The notes below the pieces were generated by a model. The model made no database searches. It was not told the origin of the DNA and saw only the letters and a list, made by a program, of their open reading frames with translations. Shown one piece after another: positions 1 through 11,252 of a stretch of 64,000 nt of DNA; the first letter of the stretch is position 1; each line of letters starts with the position of its first letter. Source of the stretch: Molossus alvarezi. Lineage: Eukaryota > Chordata > Mammalia > Chiroptera > Molossidae. The stretch is from assembly GCA_037176705.1 (NCBI GenBank), contig CM073908.1:129693430-129757429 (forward strand), written 5' to 3'. A program made the position numbers and the translations under genes.

Positions 1-499
1 AAAAAATCAATTGGTATTAGGAAATAATACATTTGAGGGGGGGAGATTTTTTATTTATAGATATATATTATATATCACTATTATTTTAAAAATATTTATT
101 ATATGCTATTCAGACATTAAAATTAAGCATGTTTATTTTTAAAGTAAGGGATTCTCCAAAGAAAAATAAAAATCACCCAAATGTCTTATCAAGAGATAAC
201 CTGTATAGATATATTTTTTAAAGTTTGTTCACAGTATTTTAAATTTTCTGTAATAGTTGTTGCAAACACTTTCCCCATTTATATTTTTATTTGTAGATAA
301 ATCTATCATGTTTATCATTTATATGTGCTTTCTGAATTGGGAGTCCTAAATGTTGTTCTCTCTCCCAAATTATCTTTAATATTCTTCCAATTTTTGAACC
401 TTTAAATTTATAATATGTTCATCAGGCAGTATCATAAACAGTTGGCCTACACTTTGGATTTTGCCTGAAAATATTTTTTCATACAGTGATGATTTTAAT
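1..499. other. AT-rich flank, no gene seen
   Basis: Very AT-rich sequence with no convincing reading frame and no repeat I can name. It may be the far 3' end of the old L1 that follows. A short GT run near 515-534 marks the transition. Confidence 0.5.
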
Positions 500-2180
500 G
501 CTGTTGTTGCTTTAGCATGTGTGTGTGTGTGTGCATTTATAAGTGTATGTAATGTACATAAAAGCAAAAAAAGTGAACTAATCTTAGATACAGCTCAGTG
601 TATTTCCACAAACTGAACATATTCATGTAATCATCATCCAGATCAAGAGAAAGAAACAAAGCAGGGACAGTACTGTGAAAAAAGTGTTGCAGACATGTCA
701 TCTGTTTCTAAAACTCAAAACTCCCCAACATAACTGCTAGTAGTTATTCCTTTCAAAACATAACCACTATTCTAACTTTTACTTTTTCTAAAAGATAAAT
801 TTTCCAGTTTTTGAACTTTATATAAATTGAAACAATAATAATGATCACTTTTCATATGATTATTGACCATTTGGATATCCTTTTTTGTAAAGTGCTTTAT
901 TAAAGTCTTTTGTCTATTTTTCTATTGAGTTGTCTCCCTTTTTCTTATTTTATAGAAGTTCTCTATGTATTTTGGACATAAGAACTTTGTTGGAAGTTTG
1001 TGCTTCCATTTCTTGGCTTGCTTTTTCAATCTCTTAACAGTGTATCTTGATACCAAATGTGTATCAATCTTAATGCACCCTATTTTATCAGTTTTTCTCA
1101 TTTTTTATTGTTGTTTTTTCTGTCTTGTTTAAGAAATTGTTGCCTATTCCATGGTTATGAAGATGCTCTACCACATTTTATTCTAGACACTATATATTGG
1201 TTTAGCTTTCACAGTTAGATATGCAAATCATCTAGAACTGATTCTTTTAAATTATGTAACTCAGAAACCAAGTTTCATTTTTTCTCTCTCATTTAATTGA
1301 TTCAGGACTTTTTATAAGTAGACACTTATTTCCCTACTGCATTCAGTTATCATAAATCAGTGACTGTATATACATGAATCTATTTCAGAAATCTCTCGTC
1401 TTTTCCATTGATCTATTTGGCTTTTTTTTTTTTCTCCCCTGCAAATACTATATTGTCTTAATGTGGTTTTGTAAATATTTTTGAAATCTTGTAGTATAAG
1501 GAACCAAGTTGTGCTCTTCTTCAAGATTGTTATAGCTATACTTGGCCCTTCATGTTTTTATACATTTATAGTCAGTATGTCAATTTCCATTTCCAAAAAT
1601 GAAACTGCAGAAATGTCTATTAACAGTACTTTGAATATGATATAAAGTTGGAGGAGATTTGCTATCTTTAAAACATGCAATTTTCCAATCAGTCAATAAT
1701 TATTTAATTCTTTAACTTATCTCAGCTATATTTCTATAGATATCTTGTACATATTTGTTCAATTTATTTCTGGGTATTTTATGTTTTTTAGATGACTTTG
1801 TAAATACTTTTATTAATCTCATTTGTATTTGATTATTAAGATAATAATATAGGGGTACAAATAATTTGTCTATGTTCAATTTGTATCCCACAATCTTAAT
1901 AATTTTACTTATTAAGTTTAAATATTTTGTCTATAGATTCTTTTAAAATTGTATGTAAAACCCAATATGGTTTTTAATGGCAGTTAATAACCATTTAATT
2001 CTTTTATGTCTTAATGTATGTGTATATATGTAATCTTGCCTCATTTCCCTGGTTGCAATGGCCTTTAAAATGTTAAATAAAAGTGATGACAATGTTATTA
2101 ATAAGCATATTTATTTTGTTTCTTATCTCAAGGAGAATACTTTCAATATTTCACTACTAACTAGATGTTTACTCTAGGAC

Positions 2181-2462
2181 TTTTTTTTTTTTTTTTTTAC
2201 CCTCACCAGAGGACATTTTTCGATATTTTGTTTAGAGAGAGTGGGAGGGAAAGAAAGAGAGAGAGAAACATCGATGTGAAAGGGACACATCGAGTGGTTG
2301 CCACCCACACGACCCAACCAGGGCCGGGGACAAACTGCAACCGAGGTACGTGCCCTTAGCGGGAACCGAACCCGGGTCCAACTGAACCCGGGTCCAACTG
2401 AACCCAGGTCCCTCCGGACCGCAGGCCGACGCTCTAACCGCTGAGCCAAATCAGCCAGGGCC
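2181..2462 (-). mobile_element. VES-type SINE with triplicated 16-bp segment
   Basis: The poly-T at 2181-2198 is the reverse-complemented A-tail. It is followed by the GA-rich body and a tRNA-like head ending at about 2462. The short direct repeat aggac flanks both sides (2176-2180 and 2463-2467). Within the head a 16-bp unit occurs at 2368-2383 and 2384-2399, with a partial third copy at 2400-2411. The unit covers part of the pol III B-box region. Confidence 0.9.
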
Positions 2463-2467
2463 AGGAC

Positions 2468-2680
2468 TTTTTTTTTAAGGATTTTTTTCTTTATTGATAT
2501 GGGAGGGAGAGGAAGAGAGATGGAAACATTGATGCAAGAGACCATGGATTGGCTGCCTCCTGCATGTCCCCCACTGGGGATCAGACCCACAACCTGGGCA
2601 TGTGCCCTGACTGGGAATCAAACCTGCGACCCCTTGGTGCATGGGTCGATGCTCAACCACTGAGCCACACCGGCTGGGTT
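2468..2680 (-). mobile_element. VES-type SINE
   Basis: This second minus-strand SINE abuts the previous one, with its T-rich tail at 2468-2490 and its tRNA-like head ending near 2680. It belongs to the subtype whose tail side reads as aatcaataaa on the sense strand. The tight pairing suggests insertion into or next to the A-tail of the neighbour. Confidence 0.88.
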
Positions 2681-2949
2681 GCTTTAGGAATTTAGATCCC
2701 CTTTATTCAAATCAAGGAATTCCCTCATTTTTTAAATTAATTGTTTTAACCAATAATGACTTAACTTTGTCAAGTACATTTTTCTCATTGAAATATATGA
2801 TTTTTTTTACTTCTGGCCCTCTTTATTTTGTGAATTAAAATATTTTATATATTAAATGTTAAAGAAATGTTGTTTTTCTGTAATACATCACACCTGATCA
2901 TGATGCATTATTATCTTTTAGCTAGATTAATTAAAAAAAACCAAACATT

Positions 2950-3114
2950 TTTTTGTTAATCTTCATCTGAGGATATTTTTTTCATTAAATTTTAGAAAGA
3001 GTAGAAGGGAGGGAGGGATGGGGACAGAGAGAGAGAAACATGGATTGGTTGCCTCCCGCACAAGATGCGACCAGTGCACAGACCAATGCTCTAGCCACTG
3101 AACAACATCAACCT
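2950..3114 (-). mobile_element. Degraded VES-like SINE
   Basis: It has the tail motif (tcatctgaggatat), a GA-rich body and a decayed head, with part of the body missing. It is older than its neighbours, judging by mismatches to the other copies here. Confidence 0.65.
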
Positions 3115-3122
3115 GCATTTAA

Positions 3123-3363
3123 ATGTTTTTTTCTTTCTTTTTAAACAAATCTTCACCCAAGGGCATGCTTATTGATTTGAGAAAGAGAGTAAGGGAGAGA
3201 GAAACATCAATGTAAGAGAGTAACATCCAGCAGTCACCTCCTGTTCGCACCCTGACTGGAGATGGAACCCCACAACCAAGGTATGTGCCTTGACCAGAAT
3301 CAATCCTGCAGTCTTTTGGTGTAGGGTGAGATGCTCCAACCAACAGAGCTACATTGGCCAGGA
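3123..3363 (-). mobile_element. VES-type SINE, older copy
   Basis: The T-rich tail with tcacccaagggca is followed by a GA-rich body and a tRNA-like head ending ctacattggccagg. It is more diverged than the copies at 2181 and 7504. Confidence 0.8.
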
Positions 3364-3777
3364 TGGTAGATTAATTTTTTAATTTACTTTTTATTTATCA
3401 CTAGATTTAATTACTGATGTTTTAAGATTGTTATATCAGTTCTTATTAAGTAAATTAGTTGTAATATTATTTTTTATAATATCTTTGTCAAGTTTTAATG
3501 TTACAGTTATGCTGCTCTTATAAAATGAGTTGAAATGTATTCCTTCTTTGTCTATTGTATGGAAATGTTTTTGTGCAGCTGGTTTCATTTCTTCCTTAAT
3601 GAAACCATTTGGTTCTGGAATTTGGGAATTTGCTTTGAGGGAAATTAAATTATGGATTCTGTTTAATTCCATTATTACTCATATGTCTCTTTTTATGTCA
3701 ACTTTAGTAGGTTATACTTTTGTAGGAATACATTCATTTAGTTTACTTTTTCAAGTTTTTTGTAACACTATTTTTAA

Positions 3778-5197
3778 TTGTTTTCAATTACATTTTACAT
3801 TTCATATTATTTTATATTAGTTTCTGTTGTACATCATAATGGTTAGACAATCATATACTTTATAAAGTGTTCCCCCCAATATTTCCAGTACCCACCTGGC
3901 ACCATATATAGTTATTACAATATTTTTTACTGTATTTTCTATGCTGTACTTTACATCCCTGTGGTTATTCTGTAACTACTAATTTGTACTTCTCAATCCC
4001 TTCACCTTTTTCACCCAGTCCCCTAAACCCCTTCCCTTCTGGTAACCATCAGTCTGTTCTCTATATCTATGAGTCTGTTTCTGTTTTGTTTTTGTTTGTT
4101 TGTTTATATTATTCTTTAGGTTCCAAAAGTAAGTGAAATCATCTGGTATTTGTTTTTCTGTGATGGATTTATTTCACTTACCATAAAACCCTCTGTGTCT
4201 ATCCCTGCTGTTGAAATAGTAAGATTTCGTTATTTTTTATGGCCCAGAACTTTCCATTGTGTATATGTACCACCATTGTTTTATCCACTCGTCTATTGAT
4301 GGGCACTTAGGTTGCTAGGGTGTGTATATTCTTTCCAATTACTGTTTCGGGTTTCTTCAGGTATATACTCAGAAGTGGAATTGCTGAATTATAAGGCAAT
4401 TTATTTTTAATTTTATGAGGATACTCCATACTGTTTTTCATAGTGGCTACAGCAATCTGTATTCCCACCAACAGTGTATGAGAGTTCCCTAGCCTCCACA
4501 TCCTCACCAACAGTTGTTTGTTGAATTATTTATGATAGCTATTCCGATAGGTATGAGAGGATATCTCATTGTGGTTTTAATTTGCATTTCTCTGATGATT
4601 AGTGATGAGGAGCATCTTTTCATATGTATTGGCCATCCGTATGTCCTCTTTGGTGAAGTGCCTATCTGGGTCCTTTGCCCATTTTTTAAATGGATTTTTT
4701 TTTTTTTTTTTTTTTGGTGTTAAGTTGTATGAGTTCTTTTAAAATTTTGGATATGAATCCCTTATCAGGTATATCATTGGCAAATATGTTCTCGCATTCA
4801 GTGAGTTGTCTTTTCATTTTGTTGATGGTTTCCTTTGCTATGCAATTTTTTTTTAGTTTGATGTGGTACCACTTGTTTATTTTTGTATTTGTGTCTCTTG
4901 CTTGAAGAGATATATCAGAAAAAAATATTACTGAAAGAAATCACTGAGAATTTATTGTCTATGTTTTCTTCTAGGAGTTTATTAGTTTTGAGTCTTACAT
5001 TTAAATATGTAATCCACTTGAAGTTTATTCTTGTATATGGTGTAAGAAGGTGATCTAGTTTCATTTTTTATGCATGTATCTGTCCAATTTTCCCAACACC
5101 ATTTATTGAAAAGTCTGTCTTTACTCCATTGTATGTTCTTGCCTCATTTGTCAAACATTAATTGAACATATAGGGTTTATTTCTGGGCTCTCTTTTC
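3778..5197 (-). mobile_element. L1 3' fragment inserted into older L1, with TSD
   Basis: On the minus strand this holds the typical placental L1 3' UTR (3778-4130) and the C-terminal part of ORF2. It is 5'-truncated at about 5197. The flanks ttgtaacactatttttaa (3760-3777) and a near-identical copy at 5198-5216 are its TSD, with one mismatch and one extra T. Old L1 sequence resumes on both sides. ORF2 carries many stops, so the copy is dead and of middle age. Confidence 0.85.
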
Positions 5198-5833
5198 TTG
5201 TAACAGTATTTTTTAAGTGTGTTGTATCTGTAGTGATATTCCATTTTCATTCCAATGGTGGCTTTCTTATTATTTCATTTTCTTTTTCTTGATCTATCTG
5301 GCCAAGAGTGTATCCATTTAATTTTCTTTTTAAAGAACTAACTTTTAGTATTTTTTTTTTTAACTCTGTTGTGGATTTGAACTCTATTTAATTGATTATT
5401 GTTCTTATCACATTTTGTTTTATACTCTTTGGTTTATTTTGCTTTTTTATTGCTATTTTCTGGAAATAGATGCTATATTTTTATTAGCTTATCAATTTTT
5501 ATCCTCTCCTCTTTTCTAATATATAGCTTTTAAACTGTAACCTTCCCTCTAAGTACATGTTGAACAGAGTTTTCTAAATGTTAGGCTGTATTTGTATTTT
5601 TATTCACTTCAAAATATTCTAATTTCTGTTTGCTTGTTCCTTTTCTCCATAATTTATTTTAAAATATATTTATCAACTTTCAAAGTTAAAAAATCTTTTG
5701 AATTATTTATTTTTTATTTCTTTTCATTTAATTATATTGTGATTAGTGACTATAATTTACATTATTTCAATTCTTTAAAATTACTTTAAAGTTATTCTGT
5801 AGCCTGGTGTACCAATGGTTAGTGATTTTAAAT

Positions 5834-6044
5834 ATGTTTTAATTAATTTTTTTAGAGAGAAAGAGGAAGGGAGAGAGAGATACAAGCATTGATATGAGAG
5901 AGAAACCTAGATTGGCTGCATCCTGCACATTCCCTACTGGGGACAGAGCCCACAACCTGGGCATGTGCCCTGACCAGGAATCAAATCTGGACCTCTCAGT
6001 CTACGGGACAACACTCAATCCATTGAGCCACACTGGCCAGGCTC
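5834..6044 (-). mobile_element. VES-type SINE with TSD
   Basis: A minus-strand SINE with GA-rich body and tRNA-like head. Flanking repeats gttagtgattttaaat (5818-5833) and gttggtgattttaaat (6045-6060) form a 16-bp TSD with one mismatch. Confidence 0.9.
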
Positions 6045-6546
6045 GTTGGTGATTTTAAATGTTCCCCATGTGCCTGAAAATTTGTGTGATGAATTTATTA
6101 AAGGAAATTGTGTCTATCCTGTATATCAAATTTAAAACTGTTAAAATGTCCTGCATTTTCTAAATGTTTTACCTGCTTGGTCTTTCAGTTCAGAGAAGTA
6201 TACTGAAATTTCTCAATATTTTTGTAGATTTCTTTGTGCCTTCTTATAATTTTGTCGGTTTTTGTCTATATATGTAGAAATTATATTATTGGAGATATAG
6301 TGAGTTAGGATAGTTGCATCTTCCCAGCTTATTAAACTTTTAATCATTCAGAAGTAATCTTGATATCTCATGTTGTTTTTTTGCTTTAAATATATTTTAT
6401 CTAATATTAACTATACTTGACTTATTTTGATTCGTATTTACCTATTATATATTTTTCATACTTTTTCAACATCATTATATACTTTTATTTCAGACAACTC
6501 TTTTGTCATAGCATATAGTCAATTTCTTAAAACAAGTCTGAATCTA

Positions 6547-6747
6547 TTTTTTTTTTATTTATTGACTGATTTCAGAGAGAGGAAGGATGAGAAAGAGAGA
6601 CAGAGACAGAGAGAGAAACATAGATTTGTTTTTCCACTTATTTACGCATTCATTGGTTGATTCTTATATGTGCCCTGACGGTGGATCGAACCCACAACCT
6701 TGCCATATCGGGAGTACACTCTAACCAACTGAGCTACCTGGCTAGGG
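6547..6747 (-). mobile_element. Older bat SINE subtype
   Basis: It is related to VES by its tRNA-like head (gagctacctggctaggg), but its body differs and includes the stretch acgcattcattggttgat. The flanking tgaatct direct repeats are short and imperfect. The same subtype occurs on the plus strand at 37631. Confidence 0.8.
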
Positions 6748-7503
6748 TTTGAATCTTTTTTTTTTTTCATTGGTGCATTCCTTACATTTCTTTAATAAAC
6801 TAATGTTTTCGGGTTTATAAATACTAACTTACTATTTGCATTCTTATTGTCCCACTTGTTTTATGATTCTCATTCTCTCCTTCCTTACATTCTTTTGAAT
6901 TAAGCATTTTATCATGACTTTTTCCCTTTCTATGATATTTTTGTATAATATTCTTGATTTCCTTTATTGGTTTTTATCCAGAAATTACCACATGCAACGT
7001 TGAATTACCAAAGTCTAATATTTGTTGGTTTTTGCTCTTCTCAGAAAATGTGGGAAATGAAGTCTACTTTAACTACGATCCTCTCCATTTTGGTTTTATT
7101 TATATAATATCATTTTTGTGGGTTTTAATTTTTTATATTTTAAACAATAGCATCTATTATTATTTTTATTTCATGCATTCTATGTTGATTTAGATTTAAC
7201 CATATTTACAGTTTTGCTTATGTCCTGCATCTCAGACTTTCCATTTAGGATTTTATTTTTTTTTTACCTTAGAAACACTTTCTAGTGTTTTCTTTATTGT
7301 GAGATGGTTGGCGATGCATTATCAGAATTTTTGTTCGTCTCTGTATGCCTTTGCTTCCTGTTCATTGCTGAAAGCTATTTTTGTAGAATATGTAATCCTA
7401 TGTTGGTAATCATTTTAACACTTTGAAGCTATAGTTCCAACAGCTTCTGGCTTTCATTGTTTATCTTATGAAGGCAGCTGCCTTTTTTAACTGTTAATCT
7501 CTC

Positions 7504-7743
7504 TTTTTTTTTTTTTTCATCCTCTCCCGAGGATATTTTTCAATTTTTTGTTCAAGTACAGTGGGAGAGAGAGAGAGAGAAACATCGACGTGAAAGGGAC
7601 ACATAGAGTAGTTGCCACCCACACAACCCCAACCGGGGCAGGGGACAAACTGCAACTGAGGTACGTACCCTTAGCAGGAACCGAACCTAGGGCTCTCTGG
7701 TCTGCAGGCCGATACTCTAACCACTGAGAAAAATCGGCCAGGG
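7504..7743 (-). mobile_element. VES-type SINE
   Basis: Poly-T tail, the motif atcctctcccgaggatat, a GA-rich body, and a tRNA-like head ending atcggccagggcc. It belongs to the same subtype as the copies at 2181, 17117 and 27268. Confidence 0.92.
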
Positions 7744-8101
7744 CCTTATTAGTTTTTTTGAATATGTTCTTTATTTTTGCTTTGGTTTTCCCCAGATATA
7801 TTGTGCACATGACTGAATTTCTTTTATTTATCTTTCATGGGATTTACTGGGATTCTCGAATATGTGGGTTGATGTGTTCTATTAGTTTTGGACAATTTAT
7901 AGCCCTTTGTTTTTGTTTCATTTTTTTTTCTTTTCCTTCTGAATTTTAGTTCAATATTTTAGAACTTTCCATTGTATTCTCTGTCTGTTAGCCTTCTGTA
8001 GTTTCTTTTATTTTTCTCTTCATGATTAATTCTGGGTAGTTTCACCTGATCCATCTTACAAATTACAGTATTTTCTTCAGCAGTATTAAATATGCTATAA
8101 A

Positions 8102-8299
8102 GCCCAGCCGGTGTGGCTCAGTGGTTGAACATTGACCCATGCACCAAGAGGTCACCGGTTTGATTCCTGGTCAGGGCACATGCCCAGGTTGTGGACCAAA
8201 TCCCCAGTGCAGGAGGCAGCCAGTCAATGTTCTCTCTCATCGATGTTTCTATCTTTGTCTCTCTCTCCCCTTCCTCTCTAAAATCAATAAAGAAAAAAA
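8102..8299 (+). mobile_element. VES-type SINE with perfect 17-bp TSD
   Basis: The tRNA-like head carries A-box-like (tggctcagtgg) and B-box-like (ggtttgattcc) promoter segments, followed by a CT-rich body and a short A-rich tail. The TSD attaaatatgctataaa is perfect at 8085-8101 and 8300-8316. Confidence 0.95.
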
Positions 8300-8842
8300 A
8301 TTAAATATGCTATAAAATCCACCCTTTATTTTCTTAATTTTGGTAATTGTATCTTTCAGTACTATAACTTCTATTTGGTTCTTTTGGAAATCATCATATC
8401 ACTTCCAACACGCTGCTGTTTCTTGCTGAATATTTTAAGTTCAGCTCTTACCTCCATGATCATGGCTGGCATAGCTGTTTAGTCTTTGTGTGTCTATTAT
8501 AATATATTTGCTCATCGTGGGAATGTTATCCGTCTGTTCTCATGTGCTAGGTGATTTATTTTATCACAAAACTAATCATTTGTTTGCATACTTGTTTAAA
8601 TAGTTTATTGTGTTCTGGACATGAATTTGATTATTTTATATATCTGTGCCGACAACCTTCAGGGAGTTTCCCCCACCCTACTGCCAAGTGTTTGTAGGCA
8701 CTAGCAATCTAAGATCACCATAATTCAATTTTAGAGTTTGAGATTTTCTAAGGTCCATATGACCAGAAACTGCGTTGTAGTCCATACAAGAGCTGATTTT
8801 TGTTCTCACTCATACTTACTCCTAGTTTATAGATTCCCAGGA

Positions 8843-8957
8843 ACTGACCAGGGCTGGGGACCTAACTGCAACCAAGGTAGTGCCTTTGACCAGAATCGAA
8901 CCCACGACTCTGGTCCATAGGCCGATGCTCTAACAGTTGAACCAAGCCGGACAGGGC
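8843..8957 (-). mobile_element. VES SINE fragment (head half only)
   Basis: Only the tRNA-like head is present, ending gccggacagggc. The GA-rich body and A-tail are missing. No TSD was found, so this is a truncated or partly deleted copy. Confidence 0.75.
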
Positions 8958-9381
8958 TTCATTTTTTAATAAAAATCTCTAAATGATTCAACTAAAAGTC
9001 ATGGGCAGAAATTTCATGTAAGATGTGGAAAAAGAGGTAGAAGAGGTGAAATTAATCACATATATATTTTGAAAAATGCTCAAAAAATGCATTAAGGAGA
9101 TGTAGCAGTTGTTTCTTTTCTGTGACAATCTTACAATTTTCAAGGTAACTTTCAAACATTTCTGAAATAATTCAGATTCTATTTCCTTTAATGCACTATG
9201 CAAACTTACATGCTGATCTCATTTAAAATTTTAGTGGCAATTGTAATTGTTAATATTGTGTTTATTATTTTATTACACAATAGCATGAATTCAAATTCTC
9301 TCAAAATTGAACCTTCAAGTAAAAGTGAATTTTCTGAAATAGACTAACTTGTGGCATTACATCAAAAAAGTTTTAAAGTAA
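8958..9381. other. Unique AT-rich DNA, no gene seen
   Basis: No recognisable repeat and no convincing reading frame. The short minus-strand frame at 8988-9203 shows no motif. Confidence 0.5.
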
Positions 9382-9489
9382 GTTGTTAGAATAATTTTTT
9401 TAACTTTCTATTTTATTTTTTAACTGTCCAAACTTCATTGGCTTTTTATTTTTTTATCTATTGATGCACATTATTTAAAAACAATTTAT

Positions 9490-9668
9490 ATCTACCCTAT
9501 AAGGTAGGTGGACTAGGTGTAATGTTACCCTAAAGTTGAAGATCCAGAGGCTTATAGATATTGTTGGTTTGCCAAAAGAGCATCCAGCCAGGTAAGTAAT
9601 GGAGCTGGGCTGAAAGCCAAGTCATGACTCTAAAGTTAGCATTGTTTCCATTAAACTGTGCAGTGTCT
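9490..9668 (+). mobile_element. MIR SINE
   Basis: The central and 3' MIR text is recognisable: ccctataaggtaggt, then ccaggtaagtaatggagctgg. It is diverged, as expected of this ancient mammalian family. Confidence 0.8.
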
Positions 9669-9865
9669 CTTCTCCAAGTGAAAGGGTGAGCTTTGGATCT
9701 CTGTTATGCCCACCTGTGATGACATAGTGATTTAATGAATACATTAGATAGCCCCACACCCTCCTCAAACCTGTGCTCAGAGCTCTCAGGCTCAAGTGGC
9801 TTCATGTTTTATAGTAATTCTTGAGTGTGCAACTAGGATACTCTAGCCATGGATCTAGCCTTATT

Positions 9866-11022
9866 TTGACAAATAAGTGAAATAATTTGATATTTGTATT
9901 TCTCTGATTAGCTTATTTCACCGAGCATAATACTGTCCAGGTCCCTCCATGTCATCTCAAAGGGTAAGATGTATTTCTTTCTTACAACTGCATAGTATTC
10001 CATTTTGTATATGTACCACAGCTTTTTTATCCATTCATCTACTGGTGGACACTTGGGCTGTTTCCAGACCTTAGCTATTGTAAATAGTGCTGCTACAAAC
10101 ATGGGGGTACATATATTCTTTCTGATTGGTGTTTCAGGCTTCTTAAGGTATATTCCTAAAAGTGGGATCACTGGATTAATTGGCAGTTCCATATGGTGTT
10201 TGAGGAAACACCATATTGTTTTCCATAGTGGCTGCACCAGTCTGCATTCCCACCAGCAGTGTACTAGAGTCCCCTTTTCTCCACATCCTCATCAAAACTT
10301 GTTTGATGATTTGTTGATGGCAGCCATTCTGTCAGGTATGGGGTGATACCTCATAGTCATTTTAATTTGCATCTCTTTGATGATTAGTGATGTTGAACAT
10401 TTTTTCATTTGTCTCTTGGCCATTTGTATGTCCTATTTAAAGAGGTGTCTCTTTAGGTCCTCTGCCCATTTTTTTGTAAATATGTTTTTATTGAGTTTTT
10501 AGGAAAAGGGGAAGGGAGAGAGAGATAGAAATATCTATGTGAGAGAGAAACATCGATTGACTGCCTCCTGCACACTCCCCACTGGAGATTGAGCCCACAA
10601 CTCAGGCATGTGCCCTGACCAGGAATCAGGACCTCTCAGTCCATGGGATGATGCTCAATCCTCTGAGCCACACCAGCTGGCTCTCTGGCCATTTTTTATT
10701 GGATTGTTTGTCTTCCTTTTGTTGAGTTGTAGGAGAACTCTATATATTTTGGAAAGTAACCCCTTATCCAATGTATCATTTTCAAATATGTTCTCCCATA
10801 CAGTGGGTTCCCTTTCCATTTTGATGATTGTTTCTTTTGCTGTGCAGAAGATTTTTAGTTTGATATATTCCCATTTATTATTTTTTTTCCTTTGTTTTTC
10901 TTGCTCTAGGCAATGAATCAGTGAAAATTCTACTATGTGTGATGTCTGAGATTTTGCTGCCTACATTTTCTTCTAGGGTTTTTATGGTTTCATGACTAAT
11001 ATTTAAGTCTTTTATCCATTGT
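9866..11022 (-). mobile_element. L1 ORF2 3' fragment lacking its 3' UTR
   Basis: On the minus strand this is the last third of ORF2, close to the copies at 18117 and 38176. It stops at the equivalent of cacttatttgt, so the usual 3' UTR of about 250 bp is missing. It is truncated at 11022 on the 5' side. A SINE interrupts it at 10475-10682. The C-terminal reading frame (9908-10237) is partly open. Confidence 0.88.
10475..10682 (-). mobile_element. VES-type SINE inside L1, with TSD
   Basis: A minus-strand SINE. TSD ctctgcccatttttt (10460-10474) and ctctggccatttttt (10683-10697) differ at one base. It is therefore younger than the L1 it interrupts. Confidence 0.92.
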
Positions 11023-11235
11023 TAAACTTTTTAAAATGGGTTTTTATTGAGTTTTTAGAGAGAGAGCAAGGGAGAGGGAGAGAGAGAGAGAGAAACATCG
11101 ATTGGCTGCTTTCTGTACATCCCCCACTGGGGATCCAGCTGGCAACCTGGGCATGTGCCCTGACCAGGAATTTAATCGGGGACCTCTAGGTGCATCAGTC
11201 AAAGCTCAACCAACTGAACCACACCAGCTAGGGCT
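11023..11235 (-). mobile_element. VES-type SINE at the L1 5' truncation point
   Basis: T-rich tail, GA-rich body, and a head ending accagctagggct directly before the 17-bp repeat at 11236. It abuts the L1 truncation point. Its own left TSD would be a degenerate version (gttaaacttttta) of the same target. Confidence 0.88.
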
Positions 11236-11252
11236 GTTGTTAGAATAATTTT

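Larger units (their letters stand above)
500..3777 (-). mobile_element. Ancient L1 (L1M-type), 3' part, minus strand
   Basis: Read on the minus strand, 3' UTR-like sequence (about 550-850) is followed by decayed ORF2 text. The segment at 3530-3680 is the ORF2 stretch before the reverse-transcriptase core. It is full of stops and indels, so it is very old. Four SINEs interrupt it, and a younger L1 splits it from its 5' part, which resumes after 5216. The subfamily is not resolvable by eye. Confidence 0.7.
5198..8700 (-). mobile_element. Ancient L1 (L1M/HAL1-like), 5' part, minus strand
   Basis: This continues the element at 500-3777. About 5260-5800 matches ORF2 upstream of the RT domain. About 6060-6540 resembles the endonuclease-coding region, and about 7300-8500 resembles ORF1. 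All frames are broken. Four SINEs (5834, 6547, 7504, 8102) interrupt it. The 5' limit near 8700 is approximate. Confidence 0.6.
9382..11252 (-). other. Composite insertion between perfect 17-bp direct repeats
   Basis: The 17-mer gttgttagaataatttt occurs at 9382-9398 and again at 11236-11252. Between them, in minus-strand order, lie a SINE, an L1 ORF2 fragment, about 470 bp of other DNA containing a MIR, an AATAAA (plus 9412-9417) and a run of A (plus 9396-9402). This looks like one L1-mediated insertion carrying transduced or transcribed flank, later hit by the SINE at its 5' end. The grouping is an inference. Confidence 0.55.

Noticed and set aside
2174..2590. A 138-codon minus-strand frame
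   Set aside because: It reads through two adjacent SINEs. The encoded text repeats at 7517-7810 and 17107-17409 because those are SINE copies.
8102..8180. tRNA gene-like head with A and B boxes
   Set aside because: It is the promoter part of a VES SINE with TSD and A-tail. The same applies to all other tRNA-like segments here.
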